The position numbers and the translations under genes were made by a program. From Actinomycetes bacterium (lineage in GTDB: Bacteria; Actinomycetota; Acidimicrobiia; Acidimicrobiales; Bog-793): DNA of 5,287 bases. Numbering within the stretch: position 1 is the stretch's first letter; the number at the start of each line of letters is the position of its first letter. Below the pieces are notes generated by a model. The model made no database searches. It saw only the letters and a program-made list of their open reading frames with translations, and was not told where the DNA came from. This document shows positions 1 to 5,029 of this stretch, one piece after another. The stretch covers positions 1 through 5,287 of the forward strand of contig JAKACF010000213.1 of the NCBI GenBank assembly GCA_021821585.1. The letters are read 5' to 3'.

Positions 1-594
1 GCTGAAGGGCAGGACACCGAGATCCTGGCCGAGGACGGCCATCGCCACGGCGCAGACGTCGTCCTCCTCACGGGCGCCCGGTAGCGCCGCCCCGAGGTCG
101 CGCAGCACCGTCATCCGCCGGTCGCCGATGACCCGCTCGGTCTCCTCGCTCACGACGCAGAGCATCCCGGCGATCCGCCCGTCGTCGTCGGTGAGGGGGC
201 TGTAGGAGAAGGTGTGGTAGGTCTCCTCGGGGTACCCGTTGCGCTCGAGGATGAGCAGGAGCGACTCGTCCCAACTCGCCACCCCTGTCGACATGACGGT
301 GCGGATGCGAGGACCGATGTCGTCCCAGATCTCGGACCAGACCTCCCGCGCCGGGCGGCCGAGCGCCCAGGGGTACTTGGCACCGAGGGTGTCGCGCCGG
401 TACTTCTCGTTGGCGAAGAAGGTGAGGTCCGGCCCCCACGCCATCCACATCGAGAAGCGGGAGGACAGGAGGACGTGGAGGACGGTCCTCAGGCTCTGGG
501 ACCACTGCTCGGGCGCGCCGAGCGGTGTCGCCGACCAGTCGACACCCGCCAGGTCACGGCCGATCTCGCCGCTCGCCTCGAAGAGCGTGGCCAT
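1..594 (-). CDS. PAS/GAF sensor protein, N-terminal part (SpoIIE-type phosphatase or histidine kinase), runs off left edge
   Basis: The 198 visible residues are the N-terminal sensory half of a large cytosolic signalling protein. Residues 1-35 are a short lead (GEIGRDLAGVDWSATPLG). Residues 38-155 are a PAS domain with the hallmark stretches SRFSMWMAWGPDLTFFANEKY, GRPAREVW, YHTFSYSPLTDDDGRIAGML and EETERVIGDRR. From about residue 165 a GAF domain begins (LRDLGAALPGAREEDDVCAV) and is cut at base 1. In actinobacteria this PAS-GAF front end is followed either by a SpoIIE-like PP2C serine phosphatase (often with an HATPase_c domain) or by HisKA/HATPase_c; the window does not show which. The STAS gene 82 bp upstream on the same strand favours the phosphatase, which would dephosphorylate a STAS antagonist; this is inferred from context. 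No transmembrane helix or signal peptide is seen. The ATG at 594 is chosen because the protein matches the family from there; an in-frame GTG at 633 would add only a P/G/S-rich stretch. Neither start has a clear ribosome binding site. Confidence 0.85.
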   Translation of the reverse strand, partial: MATLFEASGEIGRDLAGVDWSATPLGAPEQWSQSLRTVLHVLLSSRFSMWMAWGPDLTFFANEKYRRDTLGAKYPWALGRPAREVWSEIWDDIGPRIRTVMSTGVASWDESLLLILERNGYPEETYHTFSYSPLTDDDGRIAGMLCVVSEETERVIGDRRMTVLRDLGAALPGAREEDDVCAVAMAVLGQDLGVLPFS

Positions 595-676
595 GTCCGA
601 GGAGCCCGGCCCGGGGCCTGCCGGAGGGCTCACGACGCCCGGTGCGGGGCGCGCTCGCCCCCGTCGCCAGCCGCCC

Positions 677-979
677 TCACGGGAGCACGAACAGCTCGCC
701 GATGCCCGACAGCTCGACGAGGCGGCGCACGCCGGGAGTCAGGTTGACGAGTGCGGTCGAGAGGCCCTTCGAGGTGGCGGCGTGGTGGACGGCGACGAGG
801 GCGCCGAAGCCGCTCGAGTCGATGAACGAGACGCCCCCCATGTCGATGTCGAGCCGGCTCCCCGGGTCGAGCGCCGCCGCCACCCGTGAGCCGGCGGAGC
901 GGAGGTCGTCGGCGACGGCCACGTCGATCTCGCCCGAGAGCACAAGCTGGGGAGGCTCCGAGCGCTCGTCGACCGGCAC
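677..979 (-). CDS. STAS-domain anti-sigma factor antagonist (SpoIIAA/RsbV-like)
   Basis: This 100-residue protein is a single STAS domain with almost nothing outside it, the usual form of an anti-anti-sigma factor. Such proteins bind a serine kinase/anti-sigma factor when unphosphorylated and so release a sigma factor. Visible motifs are the first strand LVLSGEIDVAVADDLRS (residues 12-28), a strand LDIDMGGVSFID (43-54), and the D54-S55-S56-G57 site followed by FGALVAV. By comparison with SpoIIAA, the second serine (S56) is the expected phosphorylation site, so the protein should be switchable. It lies upstream of the PAS/GAF sensor on the same strand, possibly in one operon, and is divergent from the membrane protein at 1078. 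The start is GTG at 979: an in-frame TAG (991-989) lies just upstream, so the frame cannot be extended except from a rare ATT. There is no Shine-Dalgarno sequence; a TAGATT element 6 nt before the GTG suggests a leaderless mRNA. No partner kinase or sigma gene is in view. Confidence 0.92.
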   Translation of the reverse strand: MPVDERSEPPQLVLSGEIDVAVADDLRSAGSRVAAALDPGSRLDIDMGGVSFIDSSGFGALVAVHHAATSKGLSTALVNLTPGVRRLVELSGIGELFVLP

Positions 980-985
980 GTCGAC

Positions 986-991
986 AATCTA
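986..991 (-). promoter_or_regulatory. Candidate -10 element (TAGATT) for a leaderless STAS transcript
   Basis: Read on the minus strand, TAGATT fits the actinobacterial TANNNT -10 pattern and is followed by six bases (GTCGAC) and then the GTG start. That spacing would put the transcription start at or within a base or two of the start codon, in keeping with the absence of a ribosome binding site. No recognisable -35 hexamer was found about 17 bp upstream. Assignment is by pattern only. Confidence 0.4.
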
Positions 992-1009
992 ACTGCGGCC
1001 CTCTCCCAC

Positions 1010-1031
1010 CGACCGGCGGCCGACCCGGTCG
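1010..1031. repeat. Inverted repeat in the STAS / membrane-protein divergent gap (possible operator)
   Basis: The arms CGACCGG (1010-1016) and CCGGTCG (1025-1031) are a perfect 7-bp inverted repeat with an 8-nt spacer, lying in the 98-bp gap between the two divergent genes and about 20-45 bp upstream of the putative STAS -10 element. A second palindrome, CGCCCGGGCG (1030-1039), abuts it. The sequence GACCGGC also occurs at 971-977 and 1045-1051. It could be a regulator site serving one or both genes, but short GC palindromes are common in DNA of this composition, so this is a candidate only. Confidence 0.3.
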
Positions 1032-1058
1032 CCCGGGCGCGGTAGACCGGCGCGTCGT

Positions 1059-1073
1059 GGAGGTGACGGGAGG
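1059..1073 (+). promoter_or_regulatory. Double Shine-Dalgarno-like stretch before the membrane-protein gene
   Basis: Two purine-rich ribosome binding sites occur in tandem: GGAGGTGA (1059-1066) and GGGAGG (1068-1073). The second ends 4 nt before the ATG at 1078, a slightly short spacing; the first ends 11 nt before it. In-frame GTG codons at 1057 and 1063 fall within the first site and are less likely starts. The clear site contrasts with neighbouring genes that have none. Confidence 0.55.
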
Positions 1074-1077
1074 CGCC

Positions 1078-1728
1078 ATGGAGAACGAGTCGAGACCTCT
1101 GACACTTGCCCGGGCGGTCTCCTGCGAGGCGGACGTGGCCTCGCTCGCCGAGGCGGACCGCCTGCTGCTCGCCCGCTGGCTCGCCCAGTCGGCGCCCTCG
1201 GCCGACCTCCCCCCCGGGATGGGCCGCCGGCGCAGGCGCGTCCTCGTTGTCGCCACGGCAGCCGCCGTCTTCCTCGTCCCGTGGGTCGCTCTGCTGGCAG
1301 TGACGCTGCCTCAGCACCAGCAGACCCACCTGTGGCGGACCACCTGGGTCGGCTTCGACATCGCCCTGCTCCTCGGTTTCGCCTCCATGGCCTGGCTCGG
1401 GTGGCGGAACCGGCAGCTCGTCATGACGGCCATGGTGGTGACCGCGACGCTCATGCTCTGCGACGCCTGGTTCGACCTCACCTTGTCCTGGGGCGGGCGC
1501 GAGCAGGCGGCGAGCATCCTCACCGCCGCCTTCGGTGAGGTGCCCTTCGCCGTCTTCCTGTTCGTCGCATACCGCCGGATGCTCCTCGCACTGGCCCGAC
1601 GGGTCTGGGAGATCGAGGGCGAGCCCGGCCCGCTGCCGGCCCTGTGGCGGCAACGCATCTTCATCCTCCCGCCCCGCCCGAAGAGGCTCCGCTCGAGGGG
1701 CACGCCCCCGCCCCGGGACGCCGCCTGA
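1078..1728 (+). CDS. Uncharacterised four-helix membrane protein with a CDAWFD motif
   Basis: This 216-residue protein is of unknown function. Residues 1-50 are soluble and fairly acidic (SCEADVASLAEADRLLLARW), ending in a basic cluster GRRRRR (49-54) that should stay cytosolic. Four hydrophobic segments follow: about 55-77, 88-108, 113-134 and 143-166. The third contains VTATLMLCDAWFDLTLSWG (121-139), with a Cys-Asp-Ala-Trp-Phe-Asp core whose charged residues inside a membrane segment are the most likely functional site. Comparable small membrane proteins with this motif are, from memory, common in actinobacteria and annotated only as hypothetical. The C-terminal tail (167-216) is basic and proline-rich, probably cytosolic. 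The gene is divergent from the STAS gene, and a hairpin downstream separates it from the signal peptidase. The ATG at 1078 is preferred because of its ribosome binding site; the frame stays open further upstream, but that stretch is R/P-rich and runs antisense to the STAS gene. It is a real gene by composition and topology; no reaction is proposed. Confidence 0.85.
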   Translation: MENESRPLTLARAVSCEADVASLAEADRLLLARWLAQSAPSADLPPGMGRRRRRVLVVATAAAVFLVPWVALLAVTLPQHQQTHLWRTTWVGFDIALLLGFASMAWLGWRNRQLVMTAMVVTATLMLCDAWFDLTLSWGGREQAASILTAAFGEVPFAVFLFVAYRRMLLALARRVWEIEGEPGPLPALWRQRIFILPPRPKRLRSRGTPPPRDAA

Positions 1729-1734
1729 ATCCCT

Positions 1735-1751
1735 CGCCCGGCCCCCGGGCG
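1735..1751 (+). terminator. GC hairpin between the membrane-protein and signal-peptidase genes
   Basis: CGCCCGG (1735-1741), loop CCC, and CCGGGCG (1745-1751) form a perfect 7-bp stem with a 3-nt loop, 6 nt after the stop codon of the upstream gene. It is followed by TTACTGTGCTT rather than a run of T, so it is a T-poor intrinsic terminator candidate, a form reported in high-GC actinobacteria. It also sits directly upstream of the putative -10 of the signal peptidase gene, which supports separate transcription of the two genes. Confidence 0.5.
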
Positions 1752-1752
1752 T

Positions 1753-1758
1753 TACTGT
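1753..1758 (+). promoter_or_regulatory. Candidate -10 element (TACTGT) for leaderless signal peptidase mRNA
   Basis: TACTGT fits TANNNT and lies 9 nt before the GTG start at 1768, so transcription would begin very close to the start codon. The stretch between the upstream stop codon and the GTG has no purine-rich ribosome binding site. No -35 match is evident; that position overlaps the GC hairpin. Confidence 0.4.
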
Positions 1759-1767
1759 GCTTGCCTC

Positions 1768-2337
1768 GTGGACGACGACGCGAAGCCGAGGGGGACCGCG
1801 CGCGTCCGGCGCCGGGTGCTGCCCTGGGTCGGGATCCTCGGCGTGGCGGTCGGCATCGCCATCCTGCTCCGCCTCTTCGTCGTCCAGACCTTCTTCGTGC
1901 CGAGCGGCTCGATGTACCCGACGCTGCAGCCTGGGGACCGGATCCTCGTCCAGAAGATCGGCTTCACCGTCGGCGAGGGGTCGATCATCGTCTTCAGGAC
2001 GCCGCCCGGCTACCGGCCCGGTGACTGCGCCGGCACGGCCGAGAACGACCTCGTGAAACGGGTGATCGGCCTCCCCGGTGAGACCATCTGGTCGCGGGGC
2101 AACACCGTGATGATCGACGGCAAGGCGCTTCCCGAGCCCTACCTGAGAAAGGGCCTCCCCCTCGGCGCCCCCATCCGCCGCCAGACCGTGCCGGCCGGCG
2201 ACTACTTCGTCATGGGCGACAACCGGCCGGTCTCCTGCGACAGCAGGGTCTGGGGCTACGTCCCGGAGGCGGACGTCGTCGGCACGGTCTTCCTCGTCAT
2301 CTGGCGCCACGGCCACCCGGTCTTCGAGACCTTCTGA
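1768..2337 (+). CDS. lepB: Type I signal peptidase
   Basis: This 189-residue serine protease should cut signal peptides from exported proteins on the outer face of the cytoplasmic membrane. Residues 1-16 are charged and cytosolic; 17-38 form one membrane anchor. The catalytic region follows in the S26 family order: box B VPSGSMYPTLQPGD (44-57) with nucleophile S48; box D KRVIGLPGE (97-105) with general base K97; box E GDNRPVSCDSRVWGYV (150-165). The dyad and the GDNR motif are intact, so an active enzyme is expected. The length is typical of the compact bacterial form with a single N-terminal anchor. Two cysteines lie in the exported part: C87 in the loop before box D and C157 within box E. 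The gene stands alone: none of the ribosomal protein or RNase H genes that often neighbour lepB is present, so it may be a second paralogue. GTG at 1768 is chosen as the only start that keeps the basic N-terminus ahead of the anchor; it has no Shine-Dalgarno sequence. Confidence 0.95.
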   Translation: MDDDAKPRGTARVRRRVLPWVGILGVAVGIAILLRLFVVQTFFVPSGSMYPTLQPGDRILVQKIGFTVGEGSIIVFRTPPGYRPGDCAGTAENDLVKRVIGLPGETIWSRGNTVMIDGKALPEPYLRKGLPLGAPIRRQTVPAGDYFVMGDNRPVSCDSRVWGYVPEADVVGTVFLVIWRHGHPVFETF

Positions 2338-2342
2338 GCCGT

Positions 2343-3653
2343 TCAGGCGGGCACCGCCTCCGGCCCGGTGACGGCGGCGGACCAGGTCTGCCACAGCAGT
2401 CCCGTCCGGGCCGCCAGCCAGCAGCACATGGCGAACCAGATGCCGAGGATGCCGACCGAGTGGTCGAGGAGCGTGGCGGCGGCGAGCGGGGCGAAGGCGA
2501 GGAGGGCGAGCAGCATCGCCCGGCGCATGGCCCCGTAGCGGGCGGCGCCGAGCACGAGGCCGTCGAGGACGAAGGCCGCCGCCGCCAAGGGCTGCTGCAG
2601 CCCGCAGACGAGGAGGGCGAGCGTCGCCTGGTGCTGGACGGCGGGGTCGGGCGAGAAGACGGCCGGCAGCAGCCCCGAGAACGCCATCGTGAGGGCCCCG
2701 AGCCCCGAGCCGAGGACGAGGCCCATGCGCATCGTCCGGCGGCCGGTCTCCCGCGCGGCTGCGAGGTCGCCGCCGCCGAGGGCCTCGGAGACGAAGACCT
2801 GGGCCGGGACGGCGAGGGCGTCGAGTGTGAGCGCCAGCATGCCCCAGACCTGCATCGAGATCTGGTGGCCCCCGAGCGTGTCGGTCCCGAGCCGGGCGGC
2901 GATGGCCGTCGTGGCGAGCAGCGCCGAGCCGAGGGCGACGGTGCGCACGGTGAGGGGGACGCCGTCGCGGGCGAGCTCGGCCACCTCCCGCCTGCCGGGC
3001 CGCCTCCAGCGCAGCGGCGCCCGGGCCGAGAGCCCGAGGAAGCAGGCGGCGGCCACGACCTGGGCCGCCACGGTTCCCCAGGCCGAGCCGGCGAGGCCGA
3101 GGTGCAGGCCGTAGACGAGGACGACCTCGAGGACGACGTTGACCCCGTTCGAGACAAGGGCGACGACGAAGGGGCGGCGGGTATCGGCCAGGCCGGTCAG
3201 GTGCCCGTTGCCGGCCAGCGAGACGAACAGCACCGGCATGCCGAGCGCCGCGATCCGCAGGTAGGTGACGGCATCGGTTCCGACGCCGCCGCTCACGTGT
3301 CCGCCGAGGAGCGCCGCCAGCGCCGGGGCGGCGACCTCGACGAGCATGGTCGCCGCCACGCCGACGACGGCCGAGAGCAGGTAGGCGGCGCCGACGGCGC
3401 GCCCGGCGGCCGCCTCGTCGCCCGAGGACCTCTTGTAGGAGACGACCGAGACGGTCGCCATCTCGAGGAAGGCGGCCACCCAGGCCAGCACGTTGAGGGC
3501 GGTCGTGGCGAGCGCCAGCCCGCCGAGCGGCACCTTGCCGAGGTGGCCGACGATCGCCGAGTCGGTCAGGTTGTAGAGCGGCTCGACGAGGAGTGCCCCG
3601 AGGGCCGGCAGGGCGAGCGCCACGATCCTCCGGTCGAGTGCGTCGAGGCGCAT
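2343..3653 (-). CDS. MATE family efflux transporter, DinF-like
   Basis: This 436-residue integral membrane protein should export organic cations, drugs or metabolites by H+ or Na+ antiport; the substrate cannot be told from sequence. About twelve hydrophobic segments fall into two six-helix halves, joined by a basic cytosolic loop (about 207-232, APLRWRRPGRREVAEL). The first helix carries the DinF-branch signature LALPALGALLVEPLYNLTDSAIVGHLG (split: 13-24 and 25-39), in which D31 corresponds by position to the helix-1 aspartate implicated in cation coupling in DinF homologues. The second half has GGHQISMQVWGM (261-272), equivalent to the AxHQI motif of the family, and AVPAQVFVSEALGGGD (281-296). 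Length and order are normal for the family, with no break. The start is the ATG at 3653, which begins MRLDALDRRIVALALP as in relatives; the frame stays open upstream, but that stretch is R/P-rich antisense to the epimerase gene. No ribosome binding site; a TAGCCT element 8 nt upstream suggests a leaderless mRNA. It is divergent from the epimerase. Confidence 0.93.
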   Translation of the reverse strand: MRLDALDRRIVALALPALGALLVEPLYNLTDSAIVGHLGKVPLGGLALATTALNVLAWVAAFLEMATVSVVSYKRSSGDEAAAGRAVGAAYLLSAVVGVAATMLVEVAAPALAALLGGHVSGGVGTDAVTYLRIAALGMPVLFVSLAGNGHLTGLADTRRPFVVALVSNGVNVVLEVVLVYGLHLGLAGSAWGTVAAQVVAAACFLGLSARAPLRWRRPGRREVAELARDGVPLTVRTVALGSALLATTAIAARLGTDTLGGHQISMQVWGMLALTLDALAVPAQVFVSEALGGGDLAAARETGRRTMRMGLVLGSGLGALTMAFSGLLPAVFSPDPAVQHQATLALLVCGLQQPLAAAAFVLDGLVLGAARYGAMRRAMLLALLAFAPLAAATLLDHSVGILGIWFAMCCWLAARTGLLWQTWSAAVTGPEAVPA

Positions 3654-3661
3654 GGCCGAGG

Positions 3662-3667
3662 AGGCTA
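3662..3667 (-). promoter_or_regulatory. Candidate -10 element (TAGCCT) for leaderless MATE mRNA
   Basis: On the minus strand TAGCCT fits TANNNT and is followed by 8 nt (CCTCGGCC) and the ATG at 3653. The sequence before the ATG is pyrimidine-rich and cannot act as a Shine-Dalgarno. The rest of the 77-bp divergent gap (3654-3730) holds two copies of the palindrome GCCGGC (3674-3679 and 3690-3695) in GC-rich sequence; no -35 element is evident. Confidence 0.35.
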
Positions 3668-3730
3668 GGGGGTGCCGGCCGGGCCGGGCGCCGGCTTGCC
3701 CCCGCCCTGTGGCCGGGCGACGATGGGCCG

Positions 3731-4657
3731 ATGGCTCCCCCGCCTTCTGGCACACAGTCGGTGCTGCGCCGCGGCGACGACGAAGCGGTGGCCGTCGAGA
3801 TCGGCGGCGGCCTGCGGAGCTACACCGCCGGCGGCAGGCCGGTGCTCGACGGCTACGGCCGGGACGAGGCCTGCACCGGCGGCAGGGGCCAGCTGCTCGC
3901 CCCGTGGCCGAACCGGCTGGCGGACGGCCGCTACCGCTTCGCCGGCGCCGAGCACCAGCTGGCGTTGACCGAGCCGGAGCGCCACAACGCCATCCACGGC
4001 CTCGTGCGCTTCTCGAGCTGGACGCTCGAGGCCGACGAGGAGGGCCTCGCCCGGTTCTCCTACCGTCTCGGTCCACAGCCGGGATGGCCGTTCGCGCTCG
4101 ACCTCGTGAACGAGTACCGCCTCGGCGAGCGCGGGCTCAGGATCGAGACGACCGCCACCAACGTCGGCGAGGGCCCGAGCCCCTACGGCTGCGGCGCCCA
4201 CCCCTATCTCCGGACCTCGAGCCCGACGATCGACGGGCTCGTGCTGCGCGCCCCCGCCGCCGTGCGGCTGCGCACCGACGACCGGGGCATCCCGACCGGG
4301 GAGGAGGAGGCGACGGAGGGCACCGACTACGACTTCACCTCACCCCGCCTGATCGGCGGCGCCGTCCTCGACACCTGCTACCGCGACCTCGCCCGTGAGG
4401 CTGACGGACGGGCCGTCGTGAGCCTCGAGGACCCGGCGACGGGCGAGGGCGTCGAGCTGTGGATGGACAGGGCCTACGGCTTCCTCATGCTCTTCACCGG
4501 CGACGCCCTCCCCGACGAGGCGGCGAGGCGCCGGGGACTTGCCGTCGAGCCGATGACCTGCCCCCCGAACGCCCTCCAGAGCGGGGAGGGCCTCGTCGTG
4601 ATCGAGCCCGGCGAGACCTTCACGTCCGCCTGGGGCATCTCGCCGCGGCGGGGCTGA
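3731..4657 (+). CDS. Aldose 1-epimerase (galactose mutarotase-like) family protein
   Basis: This 308-residue cytosolic protein belongs to the aldose 1-epimerase/mutarotase superfamily, which interconverts alpha and beta anomers of hexoses. Expected active-site elements are present: LLAPWPNRLADGRY (55-68) with the conserved N61-R62 pair; ERHNAIHGL (83-91) with H89; YGCGAHPYL (152-160) with H157, the likely acid; VLDTCYRDL (212-220) with D214 contacting sugar; and GLAVEPMTCPPNAL (269-282) with E273, the likely base. The pattern resembles the YihR-like bacterial branch more than classical GalM, so the sugar is uncertain and no gene symbol is given. Length is typical and there is no signal peptide. 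No sugar kinase, transporter or galactose gene lies nearby, so the substrate cannot be inferred from context. The ATG at 3731 is the first plausible start; upstream codons overlap the MATE start region and are R/P-rich. No clear ribosome binding site; GACGAT (3719-3724), six nt upstream, is only a partial TANNNT match. The 3' end abuts the convergent MmcQ/YjbR gene. Confidence 0.9.
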   Translation: MAPPPSGTQSVLRRGDDEAVAVEIGGGLRSYTAGGRPVLDGYGRDEACTGGRGQLLAPWPNRLADGRYRFAGAEHQLALTEPERHNAIHGLVRFSSWTLEADEEGLARFSYRLGPQPGWPFALDLVNEYRLGERGLRIETTATNVGEGPSPYGCGAHPYLRTSSPTIDGLVLRAPAAVRLRTDDRGIPTGEEEATEGTDYDFTSPRLIGGAVLDTCYRDLAREADGRAVVSLEDPATGEGVELWMDRAYGFLMLFTGDALPDEAARRRGLAVEPMTCPPNALQSGEGLVVIEPGETFTSAWGISPRRG

Positions 4658-4665
4658 GCCTCAGC
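4653..4665. terminator. Palindromic stop-codon junction between convergent genes (weak bidirectional terminator candidate)
   Basis: GCTGAG (4653-4658), C, CTCAGC (4660-4665) is a perfect inverted repeat that holds both stop codons: the plus-strand TGA of the epimerase (4655-4657) and the minus-strand TGA of the MmcQ/YjbR gene (4663-4661). With a realistic loop it folds as GCTG-AGCCT-CAGC, and flanking G/C bases could extend it with mismatches. There is no T run on either side. It could slow both transcripts in a 3-bp convergent gap, but this is tentative. Confidence 0.3.
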
Positions 4666-5029
4666 GCCGGCGGCGCAGCCGGGGCGGAGCGGCGACCGAC
4701 CACGCCTCGGCGATGAGGTCCTCGATCTCGCCCCAGTCGGGCTCGACGTCGAGGAAGGCGCCCACCCAGCCCCGGGTGCCGACATACGGCGGCCGGAAGT
4801 ACCGCGCCGGATCCCGCCCGCAGAGCTCCTGCTGCACCCCGTCGCCCGCCGCCAGCCAGACGGCCACGCGGTCGTCGTGGTGGTGGTCCGCCATCATGGC
4901 GAAGGCCCGTCCGCCCTTCACGAACCAGGCCGCCTCCCCGTGGCTCTGGCGCTCGACCACCTCCTCGAGGGCAACGCAGCGGGCGCGCACCGCCTCGGTG
5001 AGAGGCTCGCCTGCCTCCCGCCGCCTCAC
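4661..5029 (-). CDS. MmcQ/YjbR family protein
   Basis: This 122-residue small cytosolic protein has the full pattern of the MmcQ/YjbR family (YjbR fold; some members annotated as DNA-binding). No enzymatic activity is established for this branch. Features: an N-terminal helix ALEEVVERQSHGE (20-32), WFVKGGRAFAMMADHHHDDR (35-54) with a run of three histidines and two aspartates, VAVWLAAGDGVQQEL (55-69), DPARYFRPPYVGTRGWVGAFL (split: 73-81 and 82-93), and a closing helix DWGEIEDLIAEAWSVAAP (98-115). The basic tail PRLRRRR is short. Length is normal. The start is the GTG at 5029: GGAGG (5040-5036) lies 6 nt upstream, and the codon overlaps the stop of an upstream frame as GTGA, the usual sign of translational coupling. 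Earlier GTG codons (for example 5113) would add an R/P/G-rich extension the family lacks. It is convergent with the epimerase. Confidence 0.9.
   Translation of the reverse strand: MRRREAGEPLTEAVRARCVALEEVVERQSHGEAAWFVKGGRAFAMMADHHHDDRVAVWLAAGDGVQQELCGRDPARYFRPPYVGTRGWVGAFLDVEPDWGEIEDLIAEAWSVAAPPRLRRRR

Noticed and set aside
636..651. CGCCC/GGGCG hairpin in the gap between the STAS and PAS/GAF genes, considered as a terminator or attenuator.
   Set aside because: A 5-bp stem with no T run is expected by chance in this GC-rich gap.
2319..2331. Hairpin GGTCT-TCG-AGACC near the end of the signal peptidase gene, considered as a terminator.
   Set aside because: It is inside the coding sequence, has only a 5-bp stem and is not followed by a T run.
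739..3753. A minus-strand frame open for about 1000 codons across the membrane protein, signal peptidase and MATE genes.
   Set aside because: Its translation is R/P/G/A-rich with no domain, its start overlaps real genes on both strands, and it is the stop-poor shadow frame expected in high-GC DNA.
3654..4076. Upstream in-frame extension of the MATE gene by about 140 codons.
   Set aside because: The extension is R/S/P-rich, runs antisense to the epimerase gene and has no counterpart in MATE proteins, whose normal N-terminus begins at the ATG at 3653.
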